The position numbers were made by a program, and so were the translations under genes. From assembly GCA_013398295.1 (NCBI GenBank), contig VZSF01008484.1:124001-188000 (forward strand): a stretch of 64,000 nt of DNA, written 5' to 3'. The stretch is from Chionis minor (taxonomy: Eukaryota > Chordata > Aves > Charadriiformes > Chionididae). Shown here one piece after another: positions 34,995-45,915 of the stretch (positions within the stretch are counted from its first letter, which is position 1; every line of letters starts with the position of its first letter). The notes below the pieces were generated by a model, which saw only the letters and a program-made list of their open reading frames with translations, did not search any database and was not told the DNA's origin.

Positions 34995-35122
34995 CATGGC
35001 TGAGGGAACCGAGCAAAGTCATTTCAGCAAGGTGACATAGGAAGCCTGTAGGAGAGCCAAGGATAAACCCAACCTCTCCTGGTGCCCAGACAGGAGCTTT
35101 AACCACAAGACTCCTTCCTGCT
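34995..35122 (-). mobile_element. MIR/CORE-SINE-like element
   Basis: Read on + it follows the antisense order of an amniote MIR-type SINE: GGCTGAGGGAACCGAG (like 'gaaactgaggcacagag'), AAAGTCATTTCAGCAAGGTGACATAGGAAG (like 'aagtgacttgcccaaggtcacacagc'), GAGAGCCAAGGATAAACCCAACCTCTCC, and CAGGAGCTTTAACCACAAGACTCC (like 'gtgctctaaccactagacc'). All blocks are in the right order and roughly the right spacing. Inactive, ancient, non-coding. Confidence 0.65.
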
Positions 35123-38100
35123 AAATGTCTGGGCTGGCACTGTCAGCAAATGCAGCGCTATAATTCCTCGCCCTTTTAGGAACGTGCAGTATTTATGAAT
35201 GGTACACGTATGGATTGTAAACTCAAGTGTTAACAATATGCAAAAGATTTAAATTAATATTATTACTGCACGTGTCCAAGCAAATGTCTACACATTGTGT
35301 TTTTTCTCTCTTAATCTTTTATAGTGTTCTTTTATACTCAGCTCCTCATGGGGAGGTGTTTAGTGATGTTTGGAAAACTCATGCCTGTGCACAGGCTGTT
35401 GATCAACTTTTGCAGACGGATCCGAATTGAGTTGGTTTAGTGCTCGATGGGAAACCACTGAGGGTATCGCCACTGGCAAGTCAGAGGATATTCATCTGAA
35501 ATGAACAGCGTTAGCATGACCACGCTGGAAAAATATTGACATTGATGGAAAGAGATGTGTAAGTCTGGGGAGGGCAGCTCAGCTACAACTTACTGTGTGT
35601 TTGCGCTGTGGTGGTTGCTAAATAAATACTCGTGGAGTGCAACCGCGTGTGCTCTAGGTGCTGCATTTACACAGAACACGAAGATGCTGCCTAACCTAGA
35701 CCCCACACCCCGTACAGTTCAGCCAAGAAACAACGGCTGTGGGCAGAGCCAAGGGTTGCTGGGATTATGCAGAGTGGAAGGGGATGGATTTGGGGAAGTT
35801 TACACTGCCCTTTAAGGCAGTTCAGCTGCATTCCTCAGAGCCCCTTTGGAGCTGCGGCAGCGCACGGTGGAGTTCAGAGCCAGGATCTGAGGAGAGCGGG
35901 CGCGTTTGCAGGGCTCCCCCCGGTCCCGGAGCGCAGGCACCTGCTCCTGGGCTGCAAGTAGGACACACTTGGAAAACGAAGAAGGATGCGGCGGCAACGC
36001 CTGCCAGCATGGGAGCTGGTTGATCAGCTGTAGACTGAGCAGCATCCCGCAACTGCTAGAGAAAAAGGAGGCATGTCAACAGCATTGCCACCGGATCCCC
36101 AGCGTTAACTAGAGAAAACTGAAGCCCTATTTCCACTGGGCTCGGAGTGATGACTGGAAAAATGTTTCTCTGTTTACAGGAATCTGAAACCTTGTAATTC
36201 TCCTCTGCTTTCCCTCCCCCTCGCCCTTGCTGTCTCCCCTGCAGCCAGCCAATCGCTAGCGGATGCATTTGGAAAGGAAGGTTTATTCCAACTCAAAACC
36301 TCTGTAATTTAATAAGAAAAAACAGTTTAGGAACAATAGGAACCACAGCAGCAAGATAAACAAAATATTTTAAAAGTCCAGGGCTAGAAAAGTTGGACTA
36401 AATGCCTTGAAATCAGAGATGCTGGTCTCCCAGGGGACCAGTAATAAGAGGACATCCACCTGATACCACCACAGGCTGGAAACCAGCACCTGGAGGACAG
36501 AGCCCAGCTGGCCTGAGTCCTTATAGGAGCTGGGTGCTTTCCTGCAGCCACCTGAATCTCCAGATCTCGCCCTAATCCTTAAATTTGGTTGATTTAAAAC
36601 CTGGAACATGAGCACTGTATCCCTGCTCCTGACTGTGTGGGCTGAAATGTAGAGTACTGCTGTTTGCATTTGGATGGTACAAAGGCTGTGACTTGTTCGC
36701 ACTTTCCCTGTGATGAACACAAACAGACAGCAATATGTTCAGATAGTATTAGATGAAAATTCATATGAAATAAAGTCTGGATTAAAGAAAAACTCAGATA
36801 CTGCATATAAAAGTAGGCCTTTCCTTGTCTTTACTAATTAATTTCCCAGGTCACTGCTGACTCTCTTGGGTTGGGCTTGTTTCTCAACTCTGGTTTAATT
36901 TCCAGAGAAGTAGCTGAATCTCCACTCTGACTAGAGGAATATTCCTAAAATTGCCATATCAACCAGAGAAACAGCCTATCCTTCTCTTTCTGTAGCTGTA
37001 AATGTAGCAGTATTTGTGGGGTGGAATAGAAATGATCAGTAAAACAGGAGGAGGGCATTTGGAGAGGCTCCTACAAGTCCCTCTTGGACCTGCTGCGCTG
37101 TACTTGAATTCCCCTCGCTTTGAGTTCAGGTAAAGCAGGAGCTGGATTCACAGGCAGTTTGGATCCAGGAGGCATTTTCTTCAAAATTTAGTGGTTCAAA
37201 TGAAAGTCTTCAGCCTGCCTCCGCTCTGTATGTGATGTGTATTCTCCTTCTCACTACTGGGCTGTCTTGCATCTTGTATGTCATCATTATTTAATGTCTC
37301 CCTGCAAAGGTGGTTATTTGCGACTTTTAGATGGTTTGTTTCTTGTTTTGGACCAAGGTTGACAAATGTTGAATGCAGAGTTGTGTTGTGGAAGTCGCAG
37401 TCGTGCTTTGGTAATTGTTTAAAATTTTCTCCTCGTGTCTCTGAACTGATCTTCCTACAAGTGGAGGTGGGTGGATCAGGACCATGGCTGAGAGCCCTTT
37501 GGGCTGGGATGTGACCGCAGCCACCCTCTCCCACGAACTGCTGCTCCCAGGTACCCGCTGCCCAAAGCACCCGGCTCCTTGCAGGGTACTTGTGCACCAG
37601 GGCACCGCAGCAGACAACCCCCAGCGCAGGGAAAAAAAGCTCAATATGCTGCACATTGATGCGCCTTTATTCTTCCTTACTTTTTTCCCCTTTCTGGAAT
37701 CCTGCTTTAAATTATTTTGTAGGCTAACACTGAATTAATCAGCTGTATTAGCTTTTTTTTTACCTGTGCGAAAATAGCAGCTGCAAGAGAGGCCAGCAAT
37801 TTTAGCACCCAAAGGTAAAGGTGAAAATGGGAAGGACAGAAGACCCCGGGCAGCTCAGGAGGAATTTGTGTTCTTCAGACTTCCCCCTATTTCAAAATCA
37901 ACAGCGTTAAATCTTCAGTATTAATTGGGGATCGTGTGTGTTTGAATACCACAGCTGCATTATTTACTAGCAGAAATTTCTGGCAGGTCTGAAAATACCC
38001 TGAGATATTAAGTGAAGCAGGAACCTTTTGAATTATTCAGAGCTTGGACAGACAGCAATCATTGCTGCTGTTGTAACAAGTTTCTTATTTTAAATTATTA

Positions 38101-39456
38101 TTTTCTGGTACTGTCTTGTGTGCACACCCATGCCTTTTTTATGCCTTCTTTCTTTTTTCCTTATGTACAGCATGATTTATAAACTTTCACAGATGCAAGT
38201 ATTGCCAGAGCCCCCTCCTCTCTTCAGATAGTTTGCTCATGAGGAGTAAGTGGTTTTCATGTAATAATTTATTGCCATCTGACTTGAGCAATTCCTTTCG
38301 GTTGGAATGGGCAAAGTACCAAGAAGCTCATGCCTCTCCAAACAGGCTGAGCCTCTCCTGGAGGAGCGAGCTGCCCCTTTTCAATTCAGTTTTGTATTTG
38401 GAGGCACAGGTGTTGGAAGTTTTCTTCTAAGAGATTTTCTTTCTTCTTCCCCTTTAAATCTTGTAAATAGACTCCTCTGCTTCTTGGGTAATTACAGTTA
38501 TTTTTGGAGCAGTGAATTCACATCAAGGCAGGAAGTATTTACTGCAAAAGGCATAAATGCAGGTGAAGACATTCCTGCACTACGGAGAGCCTCATGTGGA
38601 GGGCTGTGCTGCACCCACGGTGTGCACGCAGCCGGACGAGGCTGTCCCTGTCCCCATCCATGTGGAATGTGGCTCCTCTGTGCAGTGACAAAGCCTTGGG
38701 CACCCAAAAAAAGAGCCATGCCATTGACTTCTGTGAGCTCTGCATCAAGGATAGTCAGTAAAAAGTGCAGAGAACAGGGGGTGGCTGAGGGGACCTTGGC
38801 TGATATGTGACCAAGGTCATCTTATCTGATAGTCTTCTTCTGGCCAAAATCTTTGGCCCTTCCTGGTGCCAAGGGATGAGAGCTCCTGAGGAAGCGAGTA
38901 CCCATCTCCAGAGCCTGGGGGGTGAAAAGCAGAGATGGTCTTTCCAGGTAACCCATGGATCCTTTAAAAAAAAATTGGGATCTCTTTATTTCCCCCCCCG
39001 CAATAGCCTTATCTCCCCTCCCAGCCCCACTATAGAAACAGATTTACTTTGGTCCCGCTTTTGTGCAGAGAATCCCTCCATAATCTCTCCACTCCATTTT
39101 ATATGGTTTTTAAAAAGTGAATTTGACAGAGGGATGCACCGCTGTTGTTATAGCCCTGTAGACTGAACTCTTAAAAGAAAAAAACCCTATTGTCATTAGA
39201 GAAGAGCTGAGGGAGCACTGTTTGGATTGAGTTGGATCAGTCTGGGTGATAGGATTCAGCATTCAGGGCTGAACTAGGGCTGAGCCTCTTGTTTTGCAGC
39301 CACACAGTCCCACGAGCTGTTCCCCTGAGAATTCAGCTATGGATACCAGCCACCGTATCAGGATTGCCACAGCCTCCTGAGAGCTGCTGCATTTTCAGCT
39401 GAACCTTTCAGAGAAGTGCTTTTAAGATAACTTCTGCATCTGAACTTTTTCCAGAA
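35123..39456. other. Mostly AT-leaning unique DNA
   Basis: No gene recognised. The interval 36280-38160 is AT-rich with poly-T runs near 37751 and scattered TTAATTAA-like words (36836-36844). Open frames at 37196-37656 on the minus strand and 38307-38810 on the plus strand have no domain. C-rich run C8 lies at about 38992-38999. No recognised interspersed repeat. Confidence 0.5.
35853..36000. promoter_or_regulatory. CpG-rich patch
   Basis: About 13 CpG by hand count in about 150 bases, including GAGCGGGCGCGTTTG and GATGCGGCGGCAACG. Locally GC-rich within otherwise average DNA. Short for an island; possible promoter or distal element. Confidence 0.28.
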
Positions 39457-39523
39457 AATCATAGAATAATTTAGGTTGGAAGGGACCTCTGGAGGTCACC
39501 TAGTCCAACCTCCTGTTCAAAGC

Positions 39524-39547
39524 AAGGTCAACTTCAAAGTTGACCTT
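39524..39547. repeat. 11-bp perfect inverted repeat within CR1
   Basis: AAGGTCAACTT (39524-39534) and AAGTTGACCTT (39537-39547), separated by two bases. It contains AGGTCA and TGACCT, the nuclear-receptor half-site, arranged as an inverted pair with a 10-base gap. The left arm is ordinary CR1 wording ('agcagggtcaactt'); the right arm departs from it, so the palindrome is specific to this copy or subfamily. Confidence 0.8.
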
Positions 39548-39824
39548 CTGGGTTACTCCAGACCTTGCCCAGCTGAGTTCTGAATATCTCCTCAGATGGA
39601 GATTGAACAGATTCTCTGGATAGTGTAAACAGTCTTATGATTTTACTTTTTTTCCTATATCCTGTCTGAATTGTCCTCTAACTGCAGCTTCTGGCCGTTG
39701 CCTCTCATCTCTTTGCTGTGCACCTCAGAGAGGAGACAGGCTTTGTTTTTCTATTTAGGTTGTGGAAGACAGCAATTAAACACCTCCAGAGCCTTTTCTC
39801 TTGAATGCTAAAAAACCTTGGTCC

Positions 39825-40110
39825 TCATCCTGTACTTGTGTGTTGAGTGTCCCAGCTCCCTGATGTCTCGGTGCTCGTCTGCTGCTCTCTCACCTGTTTG
39901 TCAATATCTCCCCTATCCTGGGGGGCTCCAGACTGGACCCTATACCCCAGACACAGCCTCACAGGCACTGAGGAGAGGGAGATAATCCCTTCTTTGGGCT
40001 GGCTGACTGTGCTCTTGCCAGTACAACCCAGTACAAGGTTAGTCTCCATTGCTGCAAGGGCACACAGTTAATTTATGTTTAACTTGATATCCACCAGGAT
40101 GCCAGGTCCT
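39825..40110 (-). pseudogene. Remnant of CR1 ORF2 C-terminal region
   Basis: The minus-strand frame through 40049-39825 contains CTGKSTVSQPKEGIISLSS and VRLCLGYRVQSGAPQDRGD. The latter corresponds to the [19 protein letters not shown] stretch that the plus-strand CR1 copy at 2041 also shows. The reading frame decays into unrelated residues beyond that point. The reverse transcriptase core is absent because of 5' truncation. No function is expected. Confidence 0.75.
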
Positions 40111-42283
40111 CTTCTGCAGAGCTGTCGTGTAGCCAGGCAGACCCCAACCTGCTGAAATGGCCCTTTACCAGCGTCAGACTGGTCATGTATGTGCTGTGAT
40201 GGGATTCTGGATTCAAGACTGCACGGCCAATATAACTTGGAAGTTCATATTTGAGGGTTCAGCTCTGAGGTTCATGTGATGACCATGTCATGTGGGCAGA
40301 CCAAGAGATTTTCTGCCACTGCTGTTAAAGACTGTAGAGATATACAGTAATTGGAGAAGGAATAGGAATAAAAACTGAAGGCTGAAGTCACGTACAGTGT
40401 TGTGGCTGCTGCTGTGTCAGGCCAAGAGGTTGCTGTCCCCATTGACGTGCCAGTGTAACTGCAAGCGTAATTGCTTCCTAGCCCAGTTCTGTCAAAATAT
40501 TTGTAGTTAGCTTAAAGGCAGGGAGAGAGATGGTGATGTTTGTGGAGAAAAGATAGGAAGGCAACAAACAGACTGCAGTTGGCTTGAGGATATTAACGTC
40601 TCTGGAGCTACTCAGGTTGCTGCACTGAGACAGATCTGGAGCTCCCCAAAGGGGCCATGGACCAGGTGCCTCCAGTCAGCTTCCCGAGTGCTGCCTGGTC
40701 TGACATTAAAATGGAGCAGCACTCCAGAGCACACCCATGCCTGCATGGCACCACAGGCAGGACATTGCTTCCACGCTATCCCACAGGGACCTCGAACAGC
40801 TGCTTCAGCATGAGGGACCAACGCAACTCAAAGTCTTTGAGAGCACCAACCCACAGACTGGGCGGTGTGGCAAGGGTCTTCCCCTTTCAAATACGGCAGC
40901 ACTGGAAAAGCACAGAATGCAAGGCACTGGCAATGCCGTGGGAAGTCTCTTACACATCCCAGGTATTTGCAGGTACCGCTCCTCCCCACATGGAAGTTTG
41001 GAAGAGGTTATTCAGAAGCACAGATGGTGGGTGAAGCTGAGTCCCACTGATTTTCGAAGGGCACAGAATTCCCTTGAGCATCTCTGAAAAATGCATTTAA
41101 TTCAATTAGGCTTGCAAGTGAGAACTGAGTGGAATGAGAGATTGTTGTGGGTAGGTGGGTATACTGTTTAATGACACAGAAAATGGCCACTTTGTTTAGC
41201 TTCTGCATGCAGACTTGGAGGGGAAGGGGTGCATTTGTGTGTCTAAAACGTCAGCGTCAGATCTCTTTATTAGTCCATGGCTTATTCAGGGACTACAGTA
41301 TGTTTGGGATGCTGTGAATACAAGCCAGCTCAGGGCAGTGTTTTATGTAAGGTATTACTCTGTACTATATTTAAATTTTTATGATATGGCAGGCTTGTTC
41401 TAGTATTTTAATAAAATGAGACATGCTCTTCCTTTTCTACAACAGCAGCAAAATCTAGTCTAGGGCTGCCCTGCTTGACAGCTTGTGGCAGGATTATAAA
41501 AAAGAGTTTATTCTCAGGCTATATATAAATGTTATACGTGGGTGGAGGCCGGACAGAATTGTCTGGTGGGTCACATCCAGTATGCAGAGCATCCTTTGCA
41601 CAACTTTCTTCTGCAGATGCTAGCTGTCAATAGCACGGGACTTTCTAATATTCTTTTTACAAAAAATAATAAATTCACAAAAATGGGATCTGTGGCTTTG
41701 TCTGCCTCTTGGAAAAGGGGTCAGAACAACCTGGAGCCTGGCACCTGTCAGATGTGCACTGTGCACCTGCAGGGCAGATATCTGTATCTCAGCAGCCTGT
41801 ATCCCTTCCACTTTGCAGCACATCAGGTGTTTCCCAAGAAGAGCCTGGCTCATTTATCTACCTAACAGCGGTGAAAGCAGATGGAGATAGGTGGTGACGG
41901 TTTTCTTCCTTCCTGTCCCCACCACTGCCATCCTCCTCGTCTCTCGTGGACCGTGAAGTTCACCCGGCGCAGGCTACCTGCTCTCCACACATTTGGGCTC
42001 AAGGCTGAGACTGTGCTTCTCCTGTGCTATGGGCATTGGCATTGCCACCTCACTACTACTGTCCTCAAAATAAACCCAATTCTTTTCCAAAGGAAGCAAC
42101 CCCCTCCCTTCATTTGAGCTGCTGATGTCAATGTAGCACATTTTTCCTCTGCTATTTCCCAAAGAAATGTTTTGTTTGTGTCGTTTTTTCCCCCAATTCT
42201 GCCTTCTTTATGTCTCCTTACAGTAACGCTGAGTATGTTTACGGGCCTGATTCTCCACGGGTTCTAAGTCCAAAGCCACTCTG

Positions 42284-42430
42284 TTAGAGTTAAAATAAAC
42301 ACGCACTCACTTTAATCATGTGAGCTCAAATAAGCACATGTAAACTTCTTAAAAGTTAACTAGGACTCACTCGGCTTTTGATAGTTTAACTGTGGTTAAA
42401 TGGATTTTATCAGATTTTCCTGAATGATTC
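42284..42430. promoter_or_regulatory. Candidate enhancer-like AT-rich segment
   Basis: Within 150 bases lie a forkhead-type AAATAAACA, a second ATGTAAACTT and two GTTAACT/GTTTAACT words. A RUNX-type TGTGGTTAA and a TGATTCA AP-1-like half-site complete the set. No repeat signature. The concentration of distinct factor-like words in non-repetitive DNA suggests a regulatory element; conservation is untested. Confidence 0.25.
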
Positions 42431-43367
42431 ACCTCCGGGCTAAAAATAAAACAGAAGGCAATTTACAAAAGAAGTGTGCATGAAAGCAGGGGTTTGGAGT
42501 CAAAGCATCTTCTCTTGCATAGGCAGAGTATTGCACAACAGCCCTGATAATTCTCTGTAAACAGCCTGATGTGGGAGAGGCAGGGAGATGAGAAAAACAA
42601 TGAGAGGTAAAATTTGGCAGATTCATGGGTATTACTCCTTTTTTTTACTGTAGGAGCTGATGATAAGAATTTACCCACCAGGGTTTTAAAAATTCAATAA
42701 TGATTTAAGAAAACCTGACCAATGTAGGGAAGGGCAAGGGGGGAAAAAAAAGAACCTAGAGACAAGATAAGTCGTTAGAGATGCAAGGCAATGCTGCTGT
42801 GCTGCTGTTGTCTTCAGGCTAAATCTATCGGAACAGAACACCATAAATCGAAGATTCATTGCTCCCTCTGCTCATTAGCTGTGTGAAACTGTGACTAAGC
42901 TTGAAGGTTAGTTGGTGTAGCGCAGCATTATTGTTCTTATTGCCTTACTCTGAATCAGGCGCGTCGGCAGGCAGCCATGATTCACACATACTGCCTGCCT
43001 TGCTAGGTGCCAGATTTCCACTATTTTTTTCCACGAGGGCGAAGATTCTGCAGCCTTGTATGTCTTCTGGCTTCATTAATTTTTGCCTGGACAAAGGCAA
43101 ATTATTCGAGTGGATCTCTTATTTATTAAAGGAATTGAATTTGTTCACTAGACTAGACTTGGAATGTAAGAGGCAGCAATGCAAAGCACGAAGGATATAA
43201 GCCCAGTGGACATTTTTATTTTAACAATGAAAATATGCAATCTGTCTCAGCAAAATACAGCTGCTAAGCAAATTAACTTGTGTTGAATGCTTATTGGGGG
43301 CCCACAGCTCATTCTTTTGTTCTTCCTGTTCAGCAAATGTGTTTTTCTGACTAAGAAATAATAGATT

Positions 43368-43440
43368 GTGGCTCTATAGAGCCTTTCATCAGATGATCTC
43401 AAAGTACTTGGCAAACATTAGTGGTTTGCTTGGGAGAGAC
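43368..43440 (-). mobile_element. MIR/CORE-SINE-like 3' fragment
   Basis: CTCTATAGAGCCTTTCATC followed by GATCTCAAAGTACTTGGCAAA closely resembles the antisense 3' block of amniote CORE-SINE/MIR copies ('tatagcgcctttcatcc...gatctcaaagcgctttacaaacatt'). The trailing CATTAGT continues the match. Short but specific wording. Confidence 0.5.
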
Positions 43441-43629
43441 TAAGCCTTATAGGATATCCAGTGGATGGTACCTAGAGAGCAGGGTGCAAAGTACATTGCG
43501 ACTACTAGAGAGAGCGGTAAAATGTTAGGCTAATATGACTAACTGATGTTCTCTGACTGGATGTCTGGTGTAAAGCTGAGATACTTCTTTTTTCATTTAT
43601 GACAATATTAAGAGGATACAATAATGAGG

Positions 43630-43657
43630 TTTTATTTTTTTATTTTTTTTCCCCCAA
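43630..43657. repeat. T-rich/C5 pyrimidine tract ending in AAG
   Basis: T-rich DNA with two A interruptions, then C5 and AAG. Low complexity, with weak splice-acceptor resemblance and no supported exon after it. Confidence 0.7.
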
Positions 43658-45769
43658 GCTAAGGTGCTTGTGCCCACCCAAATATCCAGATAACTTTATT
43701 GTAGTGTCTATGAGCCCTGGCTCCTGTCCAAGTCTTTGTTCCCATTTCCCTGTGCTGCTCCTATGGAAAGTAGCCCATCCCACCTACCAGCTGGGAATTT
43801 CCCTGACACATGGGCATTCTCTGGGTAATACGAGATTGGCAAATGGTGTTGTGTTGCAACCCCCACCTCATCTAAGCAATGAAGTATGTTAGGAGTGCCT
43901 GAATATTCAGTATCAAAAGACTTTGAACTGTAGCCCCTCCAAGCTCTGTCTCATTGGGGTTGCAGTCCATAGGTGTGCTATAGGAAGTTAATTAGGAAGG
44001 CCCTGGACTTGTGGTAATTTGAGGTGGAGGCTGGAGCGGTCTCCAGTCAGGTCCAGAATTAGAGCAGAGACAATTTTCTCATGTCTTCTTGGTTGCTCCT
44101 ACTTTGCTGTCTTGACTTAAAGACTGTAGAAGGCACAGCTGACGTTGCCTTTGCTTGCAATTTTTAGACTCCTGTTGCTGCTATGCTATTCTTTTCATCT
44201 GCCATTCAAAACCAAGTTTACAGAATTTCAGCATGAAATCAAGTATCTGCTCACATGTAGGTGTTTCTACACAGGCCTGGACATAGTTCTGGATTTAGAG
44301 CGAGACTGGAGCTAGAGCTGCAAACCTGATACGCCATTTCCAGCTGTCTGAAATTCGCAGAGGGGAAAAATGCAAAATTCTGGATTAAAAAATTATCTAC
44401 ACAGTTCCTCAACTGGTAGAGTACTCTTCTGATGCAGTCCAAGGCAGCAGAATCCTTTAAGAGACAGTAGTGAAAATACCACTGAATAGTCACTTTGGAA
44501 ATACAGTCCTATGAGGACAGCTCTGAATGTTGATAACATTGGACCTAAGCATATGCTCTCTTTTAGACCCAAGCATGAATTCATTTGCAATGCAATTTTG
44601 TTATGAAGATCTGAGAAATCTGCATACCATCATCTTTGACCCAGCTCCAGACAAAACCTACGGGACCTGGGGTTTCACAGTTTCATGCGGTGCTAATATA
44701 ACCCAGTGGAGCAGAGGGAGGAGAACGGGGTAGGACTGAGAGCAAGCCACTAAGTGCAGCTCCCAAGAGAAAAAGAATACTTCAGCTCTACTAAGAGATT
44801 TACATAATGTCAGGAAAAGCGATTTAAATGCAAATAGCCTGGGAAGATTGTTAGAAATTTTGCAGTGGTGCTGGCAGCCAGGTGTAAAGAGAATGAGAGC
44901 TAAACAAATATTTCCTTCCTTCTGTGAGTTCATTTATTCACAACCCAGGTTCATTTCTTTGGCAGGTGTATTTTCCCCTTCACCTTAAAAAAACCCAAAA
45001 CAAACAAAACCCCAGAAGAAGGCTGGCTACCCTCTCTCTCCTAAATACACTCCTTTTGCATTATAGCGAAACATGCACCCACCTGCAGACAGTGAATAAC
45101 CTTTCCAGGTGCTATGTAATATGTATATTTATTGAATTTGCCATCAAATTCTATAAGGTGAGGCAGACATCAGTATTTTAACACAAATTCTTTTCTCCCT
45201 CTCTTCTTGTATCATTCGCTGCACACAAATTCAGGTATTTAGGGAAATCACCAATTACTTTTTAACTCTGCCTGTTTTAAAGACTTCACATACTCTATTA
45301 AACTTGCAGCAGAAGTTCAGGATTTGTCTTCCTGAAATGCCCCTCCGGAAAGCAAAGCAGAGCCACAGTGCAGGCTGCCAGGGAAGGGCGCTTCGTGGTC
45401 CTCGTGTGCCATGAAACCAGGGTGGCGCAGTCGGCGAGGGTGCAGTGAAAGCCTGAGAGACATTTTGGGCTGTTGCGTGAATGTTGAAGGCAAGAAGGGC
45501 TTTTTGTTTCGCCTGTAGTGATTACCAAGCTGCCTGGTGGGATTCTCCCGGTACATGTGAAAAAAAGACTGAATAAGCAGAGGGAAACGTTGTTTTGCCT
45601 ATGAGGCATGTGGGTGCCTGTTTTGGATTAGGCAACTTTGCATTTTCAGCTTTTGCTTTGGAGGAAGCTGATCTCCTCAGATGGAAACCAGGGATGATCT
45701 GATGTGACACTGCTGATCTTGTAGCTACAGCTTTCTACTGGCTGCAGTTCTACTTCTTCTACTGTTAAG

Positions 45770-45915
45770 ACTTTGGGAAGGTCACTTAAAACTCCTAAGG
45801 GTAAACCTTGGCTGCACTGAGATCCAAAGATCTTTTTCACCATTGATTGGTGTCAGCTCAAGTATTGGTGCCTCAGTTTCCCTCATCGTAAAATGAAGAT
45901 ACAAATGGTCTCTAT
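45770..45915 (+). mobile_element. MIR element, apparently interrupted
   Basis: GTGCCTCAGTTTCCCTCATC followed by GTAAAATGAAGATACAAAT (about 45868-45906) is near-diagnostic for the MIR core and its following 'tgtaaaatggggataataat' block. Upstream, CTTTGGGAAGGTCACTTAAA (about 45771-45790) resembles 'ccttgggcaagtcacttaac', which should lie directly before the core. About 70 bases of unrelated sequence separate them, so the element may carry an insertion. It is a dead tRNA-derived SINE. Confidence 0.65.

Larger units (their letters stand above)
39457..40165 (-). mobile_element. CR1 LINE, 5'-truncated, antisense
   Basis: The left edge reads AATCATAGAATAATTTAGG then TTGGAAGGGACCTCTGG, the reverse complement of the CR1 3' tail with its ATTCTATGATT terminus, followed by a 'TAGTCCAACCTCCTG' block. 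Rightwards come CR1 ORF2 remnants in reverse and, at 40085-40140, wording close to the antisense 'ccaccaggacccccaggtccttctctgcagagctg' block. At about 700 bases it is the longest recognised repeat here. Many substitutions and a small deletion near 40062-40080 show it is old. The right boundary is approximate because similarity fades. Confidence 0.9.
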
